Both the position numbers and the translations under genes were made by a program. From assembly GCF_017742215.1 (NCBI RefSeq), contig NZ_JAGHKP010000004.1, positions 434,001-498,000 of the forward strand: a stretch of 64,000 bases of DNA. The letters run 5' to 3'. Every line of letters starts with the position of its first letter. Position 1 is the first letter of the stretch. This DNA comes from Chitinophaga chungangae (GTDB lineage: Bacteria; Bacteroidota; Bacteroidia; Chitinophagales; Chitinophagaceae). Below are positions 26,043-33,408 of this stretch, in pieces. The notes beneath the pieces were generated by a model, which saw only the letters and a list, made by a program, of their open reading frames with translations, was not told the origin of the DNA and did not search any database.

Positions 26043-27155
26043 TCACTGGTAAGTCCGGAACGTTATTTTTTCGACGATCACACCGAGTTTTTTAAGCGAA
26101 GCGTCGTTAGAGCTGAATTTCTTTTCGCCGGTGAATTTGTCGTACAGTTTGGGATCGCCGCTGTTTACCGCGCGGAACAGGATAACAACGCCTTTTTTGT
26201 CCATGGCGCCGCCTTCCCAGCTGTCTACCGTTCCGCCGTGGGTCCATTCAAAGCCGTTTACCCTGAAACCTCTGCCGTTCACTTTGTTTACTTTGTCGAT
26301 CGGGTCGCCGGGTTTGATGCCGAAGGGAGAGCGCCATTTGCTTTCTTCTTTGCTGAAAGTGACGGCTTTGGTGGAATCTTTATAAAAGATCACTTCCATT
26401 TCGTTTTCCGTATCGGGGTACACCACCCAGGCTTTTCCCGCGTCGTTGCCTTCAAAGTCAACGGCATCGCGGAGCGCTACGTTTTCTTTGCCGTAAAATT
26501 CCAGCAGCTGGTCGGGCTTCATCATGGCGAACACGTTGCGGACGTCCCAGTTACGGGTATCCACGGGCATGCCGGCAGCGGTGTTGATGGTTTCTTTGGC
26601 GGGGCTGGCGGCAGAAGTGGAGCCTTCGGGCGTTACGCCGGTGGCGTTTGCGGGCGGCGCGCCCTGGAGCACGGCGCCTGCGGCCGCGGCCTGGTTCTGG
26701 TTATCGGGCGGGGCCACCATCACGGAAATTTGTTTCGGGATGGCACCGATGCGGTACAGCTCGGCCTTTTCTTCCACGAGGGCCTTGCTTTCGTCTTTGT
26801 TGTTATTGACAATATAGGTAGCCAGCGGGAATACGTTGCCGGAATTGACGTTCATCGCGCGGAGGTTGGCAATGAGTGTCTGGCGGTTGCAGTCGCTGTA
26901 CTGGTATAAAAATTTGAGCGCGGCGTCGAGCGCGGCGGGGTCCTTTTTCAGGTCCTGCATGGTTTTGTCCACTTCCAGCCCGCCGGAGCCCGATCTGCTC
27001 ATCTGTTCGGTCACGAATACCAGCGCGGGATCGTTGAGTTTCAGGAACTGGGCGGCCATTTTGGTGGAAATGTCCTCAACGGCTGATTCCGAAAGTTTCT
27101 GGGCGCTGGCGGCTACCGGCAGGAGCAAAACGAGCAAATAAAGGATCCGTTTCAT
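26043..27155 (-). CDS. Exported protein of unknown function
   Basis: 370 residues from the ATG at 27155 (MKRILYLLVLLLPVAASAQ signal peptide); an in-frame start at 27215 would bury the signal. A helical first part (KLSESAVEDISTKMAAQFLK, LDAALKFLYQYSDCNRQTLI) leads to an Ala/Pro/Thr-rich linker at about 147-188. A globular second half follows (WVVYPDTENEMEVIFYKDST, KWRSPFGIKPGDPIDKVNKV). I do not recognise a family. The single gene diverges from the DUF4198-like gene across 183 bases. Confidence 0.75.
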   Translation of the reverse strand: MKRILYLLVLLLPVAASAQKLSESAVEDISTKMAAQFLKLNDPALVFVTEQMSRSGSGGLEVDKTMQDLKKDPAALDAALKFLYQYSDCNRQTLIANLRAMNVNSGNVFPLATYIVNNNKDESKALVEEKAELYRIGAIPKQISVMVAPPDNQNQAAAAGAVLQGAPPANATGVTPEGSTSAASPAKETINTAAGMPVDTRNWDVRNVFAMMKPDQLLEFYGKENVALRDAVDFEGNDAGKAWVVYPDTENEMEVIFYKDSTKAVTFSKEESKWRSPFGIKPGDPIDKVNKVNGRGFRVNGFEWTHGGTVDSWEGGAMDKKGVVILFRAVNSGDPKLYDKFTGEKKFSSNDASLKKLGVIVEKITFRTYQ

Positions 27156-27338
27156 GGAGGGCGAATTTATACGATGTACGGGTATAACGAACATCATTAT
27201 CACTAAATTATGCAATATTCACAATTTGCCGCGCAAATAGCCTGCCAATGAATTTTTCCGCATTGCGTAAATATTATTACCGATCTGATTAGGCGGAGCC
27301 GGCCGCGGGGAATAATTTCGGCCCACAAAACTATTGTT

Positions 27339-28049
27339 ATGCTTTACAGATCATTATGGATGATAACCTTTTTTACCCTGATATGCGCCCAGGTGTTCGC
27401 CCACGCTCTCTGGATCGAAACGAACCCGACCGGTAAAAAAGGCCAGCCGCAGGAAGTGCGCGTTTTCTGGGGAGAATTTGCCGATAAAGATATTTCCCCG
27501 CTGGACAAATGGTTCTCAGACACCAAATCATACACCCTCACCCTCATTACCCCCGACAAAAAGGAGATCCCGCTGACCTCCGCGCCGGGCAAAGACCATT
27601 ACAAAGCGTTTTTTACCCCTGAAACCGAAGGCGTATACACCGTGGTGATGAAACATATCGTAAAAGACGTTTACCATGGCAGCCGCCTGGACTACCATTC
27701 CAGCGCAGCCGTGCTGGTGGGCAAAGGCGAAGCCACGCCCGCAACGAATAAAAACGACGTGAGCGTGTTCGTAGCGCCCAAAGCCCTGCATAAAGTGAAC
27801 GAAGCCATCAGCCTTCGGGCCCTGATGGACCTGAAACCCGCCGCAGACCAGGAAGTGAAAGTATTTGCGCCCAATGGCTGGGGTAAAGAGCTGTGGACGG
27901 ACAGCACCGGCAGCGTGAGCTTTACGCCCCTCTGGCCCGGAAGGTACATGGTGGAAGTAGCCGGCGACCAGGAAAAGAAAGGCGAGCACAACGGCACGGC
28001 TTTCGAAAAAGTGTGGAGATGCGCCACTTACTGCATTGAAGTAAAATAA
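27339..28049 (+). CDS. DUF4198-like exported protein
   Basis: 236 residues. Signal peptide, then HALWIETNPTGKKGQPQEVR right after the cleavage region, as in the DUF4198 family (periplasmic proteins with an N-terminal His, sometimes near nickel/cobalt transport). Two beta-sandwich-like parts are apparent: about 21-125 and 140-236, the latter with APKALHKVNEAISLRALMDL and SVSFTPLWPGRYMVEVAG. There are no metal-transport genes nearby, so its role is open. A TAATTTCG element (27313-27320) upstream resembles a -7 box, and a 13-base-pair hairpin ends the unit. Confidence 0.75.
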   Translation: MLYRSLWMITFFTLICAQVFAHALWIETNPTGKKGQPQEVRVFWGEFADKDISPLDKWFSDTKSYTLTLITPDKKEIPLTSAPGKDHYKAFFTPETEGVYTVVMKHIVKDVYHGSRLDYHSSAAVLVGKGEATPATNKNDVSVFVAPKALHKVNEAISLRALMDLKPAADQEVKVFAPNGWGKELWTDSTGSVSFTPLWPGRYMVEVAGDQEKKGEHNGTAFEKVWRCATYCIEVK

Positions 28050-28072
28050 GATCGCATATCATTTTAAATAAA

Positions 28073-28107
28073 AAGAAGGATGTACCAGGCGTACATCCTT
28101 CTTTTTT
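28073..28107. terminator. Bidirectional hairpin terminator
   Basis: Arms AAGAAGGATGTAC (28073-28085) and GTACATCCTTCTT (28091-28103) pair perfectly over 13 bases around CAGGC. T-runs follow on both strands. It serves the DUF4198-like gene and the convergent GH105-type gene. Confidence 0.85.
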
Positions 28108-28132
28108 ATGGAAGAAAGAAAATGAGCGGTTA

Positions 28133-29263
28133 TTATTTCCGCAGCAGCGCGGTAGCGCACCAAAGCAGCGGCGCCTGGCCGTGCAGGTCGCCGGTGAGGC
28201 GCTTGCGGTCCAGGTAATACTGATGGTCGTTTTTCATATTGGTGCCTTCGCAAACGTCGCGGATGTCGGAATTTTCGTCCAGGTAAGTGATGAGCGTCAG
28301 CCAGGCTTTGCGTGCGGCGGGACCGTAAGTTTTGGCGTCGAGCCAGCCGTTTTTGACGCCGGTGATCATGGCGAAGGCGAACATGCCGGTGCAGGAAGTT
28401 TCTTTCCAGGAACGCGGATCGTCGATCAGCTGATGCCACATGCCGTCTTCCGCCTGGTATTTCAGCAAGGAGGCCATCATGGTCTGGTAAGCTTTCAGGA
28501 TGCGCGGTCGGTTGGGATTGTCTTTCGGCACGGAACGCAGCAGCTCGCTCATTCCGGCGGCCATCCAGCCGTTGCCGCGGCCCCAGAAAAAGGGGGCGTC
28601 GGGGGCGTGGTAGAAAAGGCCGTTCGGTTTCTGGAGACTGTCCAGGTAAAGGATCATTTCATTGGCCGCTTTGTCGATATACGAGCGGTCGCCCGTGGCG
28701 CGGTAGGCCTGGCTTTGCACGGCGGTGATCATGAACATATCGTCTATCCAGAGACGGGTTTGCCAGGTATAACCTTTGCCGTAAAAAACGTGCGATTCGG
28801 GTTTCACGCGTTTGCCTTCCGGCGGCCCCCATTGTTTATCGGCGATTTGTTTGCCGAGGGTGAGGTAACGCACGTCTTTGGTCTGCAGGTAAAGTTCCAG
28901 CGGCACGGAGCCGAAAACGGCGTAATCCACGTGGTCCGGCACGGGTATCAGGGTGTCCCTGGCGCCGAAAAGCGGTTCGAAGCGCTGGATGAGCTGCTGT
29001 TTGAGCGCGTCGTTCTTCGTTTCTTTGGCAAAAGTGAGGGCGCCGTACCAGGTGCAGGTTTCAGGGTAAGTGATCACCTTCGGGGGCACGGGCCTGCCGA
29101 AATTGGTATGTGGCGTGGCCACGAAATGTTCGGCCACTTTTTTGCCGATCTCTTCGGGCGTGGCGCCTTTCGGGAAATTTTTCAGGTCGGACTGAGCCTG
29201 GGCGGCGGCGGAAAACATCACGAGGGATGCGGCCAGCCATGAGGTGAGGTGCTTTGTTTTCAT
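28133..29263 (-). CDS. Glycoside hydrolase family 88/105 (unsaturated glycuronyl hydrolase)
   Basis: 376 residues with a signal peptide (LAASLVMFSAAAQA). The alpha/alpha-barrel pattern of GH105 proteins is present: PETCTWYGALTFAKETKND, KGYTWQTRLWIDDMFMITAV, FYHAPDAPFFWGRGNGWMAA, TSCTGMFAFAMITGVKNGWL. The Asp pair in WIDDMFM lies where the family has its catalytic aspartate. These enzymes hydrolyse unsaturated uronyl groups left by polysaccharide lyases, such as rhamnogalacturonan or other uronates. The exported form suggests a periplasmic step. A perfect LacI-type operator lies 27 bases upstream of the start; the SGNH esterase nearby could act on the same acetylated glycan (inference). Confidence 0.88.
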   Translation of the reverse strand: MKTKHLTSWLAASLVMFSAAAQAQSDLKNFPKGATPEEIGKKVAEHFVATPHTNFGRPVPPKVITYPETCTWYGALTFAKETKNDALKQQLIQRFEPLFGARDTLIPVPDHVDYAVFGSVPLELYLQTKDVRYLTLGKQIADKQWGPPEGKRVKPESHVFYGKGYTWQTRLWIDDMFMITAVQSQAYRATGDRSYIDKAANEMILYLDSLQKPNGLFYHAPDAPFFWGRGNGWMAAGMSELLRSVPKDNPNRPRILKAYQTMMASLLKYQAEDGMWHQLIDDPRSWKETSCTGMFAFAMITGVKNGWLDAKTYGPAARKAWLTLITYLDENSDIRDVCEGTNMKNDHQYYLDRKRLTGDLHGQAPLLWCATALLRK

Positions 29264-29289
29264 AACGTGAATTGAACTGCCCTCAATTT

Positions 29290-29305
29290 ATGCAAACGTT
29301 TGCAT
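29290..29305. promoter_or_regulatory. LacI-family-type operator ATGCAAACGTTTGCAT
   Basis: Perfect 16-base palindrome with central CG, directly before the GH105-type gene (minus). It is also just upstream of a candidate RNA on the plus strand, so one repressor could control both directions. The inner 12 bases equal the site at 16284-16295. Confidence 0.7.
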
Positions 29306-29309
29306 TTAT

Positions 29310-29472
29310 ACAAATTGCCTTGCGTAAAACTACGTGTTTTAAGAAATCAGCGGTTTCACTGATGTTTTTCACCCAAGCGGGTGCTAATTTTACTCCTGCT
29401 AGTCTGATTACTACTGTTTGTTTTTCCCCAACCCCTTTCAGAAGTACATCCTCCCCGGATGTACTTTTTTCT
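29310..29472 (+). ncRNA. Candidate structured small RNA
   Basis: No supported protein here, yet the stretch ends in a clean plus-strand intrinsic terminator with no gene before it on that strand. Before it lie two small hairpins: ATCAG/CTGAT (29346-29350, 29359-29363) and CACCC-AAGC-GGGTG (29370-29383). The 5' end is not defined; no exact TAnnTTTG was found. Alternatives: a terminator from an undetected short peptide, or a leader of the small membrane protein that starts at 29534. Confidence 0.3.
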
Positions 29473-29474
29473 TT
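29442..29474 (+). terminator. Plus-strand intrinsic terminator without an upstream gene
   Basis: AAGTACATCC (29442-29451), loop TCCCC, GGATGTACTT (29457-29466), then a T-run. The stem is perfect over 10 bases. It implies a plus-strand transcript starting after about 29264. Confidence 0.7.
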
Positions 29475-29533
29475 CTGCAGGCGGTCGATTTTATAAATTA
29501 TGCCTATTTTGTCTTTATACTATAACTATTCCT

Positions 29534-29776
29534 ATGAAAATAATCCTGCTCATTATCATCATTCCTATCGTTGCTATTATTTGTTTTTATATCGGCGCGA
29601 TGTTACATTCTTTTTTGATTAAAGCATCCGGGAAAAACGAAGAAGAAATTTTTCCCTGGTTGAAGTACCGCATATTGTTTTATGTCTATTGTACCATACT
29701 TGGATTTTTGGCGCTTAAACTTATTTTCTTTTTTATAGGCAAATTTCCCCAGTCCGACTATTTAGAACCTTTCTGA
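29534..29776 (+). CDS. Small membrane protein of unknown function
   Basis: 80 residues from the ATG at 29534. Two hydrophobic helices (MKIILLIIIIPIVAIICFYI and YRILFYVYCTILGFLALKLI) are joined by a short charged loop (KASGKNEEEIFPWLK). An in-frame start at 29459 would run through the terminator tail and is unlikely. No family recognised. It is more AT-rich than its neighbours and stands alone, 87 bases before the SGNH hydrolase gene. Confidence 0.55.
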   Translation: MKIILLIIIIPIVAIICFYIGAMLHSFLIKASGKNEEEIFPWLKYRILFYVYCTILGFLALKLIFFFIGKFPQSDYLEPF

Positions 29777-29863
29777 CAGATATGTGCTCATTAAGCCGGG
29801 TGGCAGTAATTAGCGCAGAATTAAATGTAATTTTTCTAAATTGTATGCTCAAATAATTACAGC

Positions 29864-31228
29864 ATGCGAAGTGTCAAAAATTGGTTGCTGATCGTCTTCT
29901 GCCTCGTTGCCGGCTTTTCCGCTTCCGCCCAGGTTTTTAAAAAGGGCGACAGGGTTGCTTTCGTGGGCAACAGCATTACGCACAACGGCGATTTCTGGCA
30001 CAATGTTTCCCTCTGGTACGCCACGCGTTACCCGCAACTGGGCGTTACGTTCTTCAACTGCGGCATTTCCGGGGACGTTACCAAAGGCATCCTGGACCGT
30101 ATGGACGAAGACATTCTCGTGCATCAGCCCACCTGGGCCGTGATCATGATCGGCATGAACGACGTGAACCGCCCGCTGTACGACAAAAAACGCGTGAACG
30201 AGCCCGGCATCAAAGAACAGCAGCAACAGGCGCTGGCGACCTATAAAAAGAAACTGGACAGCATTATCCGCGTGTTCCAATCCAAAAACATCAAGGTGAT
30301 CCTGCAGACGCCTTCCATTTACGACCAGACCTCGAAAATGGCGACCAATAATCTTTACGGCGTGAATGATGCGCTGAAGACCTGCGCGGGCTACGTCCGC
30401 GAGTTCGCCGCAAAATATAAAGTGCCCGTAGTCGATTACTGGACCTCGCTGAGCGCCTTCAACGCCGAAGTGCAGCGCACCGATTCCAACGCCACCGTGA
30501 TCGGTAAAGACCGCGTGCATCCCGGCGCGGTAGGGCATTTGCTGATGGGGTGGGAGTTCCTCAAAACCTTCAAATCTTCGCCCATCGTGGCTACCGTCGT
30601 GGCAGACAGGGACGTGAAAAGCAGCCAGGCCAAATGCCAGCAGGCCAAAATCGCCGGTCTTGTGCGCGACGGCAATACCGTCACTTTCACCGCCACGGAA
30701 CAGGCATTGCCTTTCCCGCTCCGCGACGAGCAGGCGTTTGCGTTGGAGCTGGCGCCGTTCACGGAAAATTTCAACCGCGAGCTGCTGCGTTTTAATTTCC
30801 TGAAACCCGGCAACTACGTGCTTTCAATAGACGATGTGGAGATCGGGCAATATTTTTCCGGGGAACTGGAAAGAGGCGTCAATCTCGCGCTGATCACGAA
30901 AACGCCGCAATACGAGCAGGCGAAAAAAGTGCAGGCCCTGCTGCAGAACAGCTGGAAGCTCGAAGCCCAGCTGCGGCAGATCCGCCGGGTGGAATACCGT
31001 TACATGAATACGCTGCCGGGCCGGGAAAACCTGGCGGTGGTGAAACATTATTACGATACCGCCATGGCGAAACGGCCCGATACGGATTATATGAAAAAAA
31101 CGTTTGCCGAATACCTGGAACAGAAGCCGAAAGAAGCCGAAATACGCCGGCAGTGGGCGTCTTCGCTGGATTCCCTGCCTGTGTTGCTGAAGCCGGCGGC
31201 GCATAAGTATGTGCTGAAAAAAATATAA
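29864..31228 (+). CDS. SGNH/GDSL-family hydrolase (probable carbohydrate esterase), exported
   Basis: 454 residues, signal peptide (LLIVFCLVAGFSASAQ). SGNH blocks: Ser37 in AFVGNSITHNGDFW, Gly in CGISGDVTKG, Asn in IGMNDVNRP, and Asp/His in DRVHPGAVGH. The catalytic domain fills about 25-230. The C-terminal 220 residues (AFALELAPFTENFNRELLRF, PGNYVLSIDDVEIGQYFSGE) form an extra region seen in Bacteroidota members. It probably removes acetyl groups from a plant or microbial polysaccharide. The GH105-type enzyme 600 bases away suggests shared substrate (inference). A membrane protein gene follows after two bases. Confidence 0.87.
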   Translation: MRSVKNWLLIVFCLVAGFSASAQVFKKGDRVAFVGNSITHNGDFWHNVSLWYATRYPQLGVTFFNCGISGDVTKGILDRMDEDILVHQPTWAVIMIGMNDVNRPLYDKKRVNEPGIKEQQQQALATYKKKLDSIIRVFQSKNIKVILQTPSIYDQTSKMATNNLYGVNDALKTCAGYVREFAAKYKVPVVDYWTSLSAFNAEVQRTDSNATVIGKDRVHPGAVGHLLMGWEFLKTFKSSPIVATVVADRDVKSSQAKCQQAKIAGLVRDGNTVTFTATEQALPFPLRDEQAFALELAPFTENFNRELLRFNFLKPGNYVLSIDDVEIGQYFSGELERGVNLALITKTPQYEQAKKVQALLQNSWKLEAQLRQIRRVEYRYMNTLPGRENLAVVKHYYDTAMAKRPDTDYMKKTFAEYLEQKPKEAEIRRQWASSLDSLPVLLKPAAHKYVLKKI

Positions 31229-31230
31229 CG

Positions 31231-31833
31231 ATGGACTTTCATGCCGTTTTTGAAGTATTATCCGGTATCAACAACATTGCCTGGGAAATTTATTCCTTGT
31301 TTCTGCTGGTGTGTGCTTTCGCCGCGGTTGTTATGCTGGTGTTTTCTTTAATCAACAAAAACGCCCGGAGCAGGAAAATGGAATTCCTGTATATCAGTAA
31401 CCGGGTCTTATTATCGGGTTATATAGCGTATGGGCTCATCTTTATTTTACATATAGGGTTCCTGATCGTTTATATCAGGAGCCTGCGCGCGGGGGAATTT
31501 GTAGGTGGGGAGTACAGCCTGAGCGGCGATTGGCGTCGGGTACTTCCATTACTGGTCTGCCTGCAATTGCCGTTTCTTTTTTTATGGCGAAGCCTGAGAA
31601 CTAAAACCTGGCTAACCATTTTTGTGGCCGCCTCGGCATTGATAGCGCTGTATTATGAACGTATCGTGGTTTTCCTGACGGGTTTCCTCCGGGATTATGT
31701 GCCTTCCAGCTGGTCGTATTACCACGACCGGTCCAATACCTGGTGGTTTATATTGGCGGGGCTGCCTGCATATTTCGCCATCATCTATGTATTGGCGGGT
31801 GAACGGGCCCGGAAGCGCGGGGATACTTTCTGA
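31231..31833 (+). CDS. Membrane protein of unknown function
   Basis: 200 residues with about five membrane helices (SLFLLVCAFAAVVMLVFSLI, LLSGYIAYGLIFILHIGFLI, LLVCLQLPFLFLWRSL, WLTIFVAASALIALYYERIV, WWFILAGLPAYFAIIYVLAG). No family recognised. The start is 2 bases after the SGNH hydrolase stop, so the two are translationally close and probably one operon. Its stop directly abuts the stop of the convergent VOC gene (31834), leaving no room for a terminator. Confidence 0.7.
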   Translation: MDFHAVFEVLSGINNIAWEIYSLFLLVCAFAAVVMLVFSLINKNARSRKMEFLYISNRVLLSGYIAYGLIFILHIGFLIVYIRSLRAGEFVGGEYSLSGDWRRVLPLLVCLQLPFLFLWRSLRTKTWLTIFVAASALIALYYERIVVFLTGFLRDYVPSSWSYYHDRSNTWWFILAGLPAYFAIIYVLAGERARKRGDTF

Positions 31834-32283
31834 TTATTTTCTTGCATCGTTCACCTCGATCCAATACCCGTCAGGGTCTTGCAGATAGATCTGTTTCACC
31901 CCGTCTACGCGCAGCGTGATCTTCTCTTTTTCTCCCGCCCAGTTGATGAAGGTCATGCCCGCTTTTTTAAGCCGCACGATAAAATCTTCCACGGAATCCA
32001 CGCTGAAACAGATATGCGAGTTGCGGTCGCCGGCATGCGGCCCTTTCGCGCCTTCGATGAGGTGCAGGTGGCTGAGCGGCCCAACGGAGAACCAGGTGTG
32101 TTTGCCGTCGTGGAAAGGCTCGGGGATCGTGTCCAGCCCGAGAAAGTCGCGGTAAAATTCGGTGGCTTTTTCGAGGTTCTGCACGTACAATGCCAGGTGG
32201 TTGAGGTACGGGCGCGCTTTCTGCTGCGCCGATGCGGCGGATACGGCTGTAATAAAAAGACAGAGGAACAGTAATTTTTTCAT
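31834..32283 (-). CDS. VOC-superfamily (glyoxalase/dioxygenase fold) protein with signal peptide
   Basis: 149 residues. Signal peptide (MKKLLFLCLFITAVSAASAQ), then a complete VOC module: LNHLALYVQNLEKATEFYRD, FLGLDTIPEPFHDGKHTWFS, HICFSVDSVEDFIVRLKKAG, IYLQDPDGYWIEVND. Metal ligands expected in this fold (His in LNHLAL, His in HLHLIE, Glu in WIEVND) are present. Most relatives are cytoplasmic, so export is notable. Reaction unknown: isomerase, lyase and dioxygenase are all possible. Upstream, a small membrane-protein gene ends 55 bases before. Confidence 0.85.
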   Translation of the reverse strand: MKKLLFLCLFITAVSAASAQQKARPYLNHLALYVQNLEKATEFYRDFLGLDTIPEPFHDGKHTWFSVGPLSHLHLIEGAKGPHAGDRNSHICFSVDSVEDFIVRLKKAGMTFINWAGEKEKITLRVDGVKQIYLQDPDGYWIEVNDARK

Positions 32284-32337
32284 AACCCGTACAAGATACT
32301 CATTTCCTGTTTCGGGAGGTAAAAATAAGCGGAAAGG

Positions 32338-32706
32338 CTACCGGCGCTGGTATGCGGGGGCTTTCCGGGGCATGTCCAGCGGGAGGATCAGCAATACGGA
32401 CATTACGGAAGAAAGCCCGATCAGCGAGCCGCCCCAGCCGAGCAGCATGGACGCGTTTCCGCCTTCGCGGCGCAGGTCGCCGGCTTCGTCTGCCAGGGCG
32501 AGCAGGAAATAAAAGCTGGCGGCGAGCATCAGTCCGCCCACGGTCATCCGCGCGGCGGGATGCCGGAAAAACAGGAGGCCGGAGAAAAGCAGCAGAAGGG
32601 TGAGGCCCAGGAAATTGATCATATCAGTATTCCATACCATACAAATGGAACAGATAATGAAGTAAGAACAGGGGAGGTAATGTTTGAGGATAACGCCTTT
32701 TTTCAT
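32338..32706 (-). CDS. Small membrane protein of unknown function
   Basis: 122 residues with three to four hydrophobic helices (CSYFIICSICMVW, FLGLTLLLLFSGLLFF, TVGGLMLAASFYFLLAL, LIGLSSVMSVLLILPL). No family recognised. A shorter form from the internal Met at residue 23 or 29 is possible. It runs toward the VOC gene on the same strand and diverges from the FMN reductase gene. Confidence 0.55.
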   Translation of the reverse strand: MKKGVILKHYLPCSYFIICSICMVWNTDMINFLGLTLLLLFSGLLFFRHPAARMTVGGLMLAASFYFLLALADEAGDLRREGGNASMLLGWGGSLIGLSSVMSVLLILPLDMPRKAPAYQRR

Positions 32707-32771
32707 GGGTTTGGGGATTAATACTGTAATTTATGCAGTTGTTTCAACTTTTCCTATCACATTTTTGTGCC

Positions 32772-32779
32772 TATTTTTG
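32772..32779 (+). promoter_or_regulatory. Bacteroidota-type -7 element TATTTTTG
   Basis: Exact TAnnTTTG match 27 bases before the FMN reductase ATG. A T-run at 32749-32752 is at the right distance for a weak -33 box. Confidence 0.5.
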
Positions 32780-32806
32780 CGGGGTTGAAGGCTCAATCGA
32801 CTAATT

Positions 32807-33364
32807 ATGAGTACACCCGTTCATATTGCAGGCATTTCCGGCAGTCTTAGAAAAGGATCTTATAACACGGCGCTGCTGCACGCGGCGCTGGAAAACCTCC
32901 CTCCCGGCCTTACGGCCGAAGTCGCAAATTTCGATGATATTCCTATATACAACGCGGACCTGGATACGGGCGACCGCCCGCCGGCGGTACATCGTTTCCG
33001 CGAACAGCTGGCCGGGGCGAAGGCCATCCTGATCGTTTCCCCCGAGTACAACTATTCCATTCCCGGCGGTCTTAAAAACGCGATCGACTGGGCGAGCCGC
33101 GGGCCGGACGCGCCTTTGCTGCACAAGCCGGTGGCCCTGATGGGCGCTACCCCGGGCATGTGGGGCACGGTGAGGATGCAGCTGGCATTTAAACAGGTGT
33201 TCCAGTTCCTGGACATGAAACAGGTAGCCAAACCCGAAGTGCTGGTGGCCCAGGCCGCCACGAAATTCGACGGGCAGCTGCGCCTGACGGACGAAAAAAC
33301 AAAAGAGCTGGTGTATCGCGCGCTGGAAGCCCTGCGCGACCTTACCCTGCAATTGCACAAATAA
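32807..33364 (+). CDS. NADPH-dependent FMN reductase / quinone reductase family protein
   Basis: 185 residues, flavodoxin-like fold. The phosphate-binding loop GISGSLRKGSYNTALLHAAL and the flavin-contacting SPEYNYSIPGGLKNAIDWAS are both typical of the NADPH-dependent FMN reductase family. It probably reduces FMN or quinones with NADPH in the cytoplasm. It precedes the NADPH-generating gnd-zwf-pgl genes by 44 bases on the same strand, which fits metabolically. A second promoter-like element before gnd suggests partly separate expression. Confidence 0.9.
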   Translation: MSTPVHIAGISGSLRKGSYNTALLHAALENLPPGLTAEVANFDDIPIYNADLDTGDRPPAVHRFREQLAGAKAILIVSPEYNYSIPGGLKNAIDWASRGPDAPLLHKPVALMGATPGMWGTVRMQLAFKQVFQFLDMKQVAKPEVLVAQAATKFDGQLRLTDEKTKELVYRALEALRDLTLQLHK

Positions 33365-33369
33365 ATGGC

Positions 33370-33377
33370 TAATTTCG
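33370..33377 (+). promoter_or_regulatory. Promoter-like element TAATTTCG before gnd
   Basis: One mismatch to TAnnTTTG, 32 bases before the gnd ATG. The same octamer precedes the DUF4198-like gene at 27313-27320 at similar distance. Confidence 0.35.
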
Positions 33378-33408
33378 CCGCTTATACTCTACACAGACAA
33401 TAATCAAT

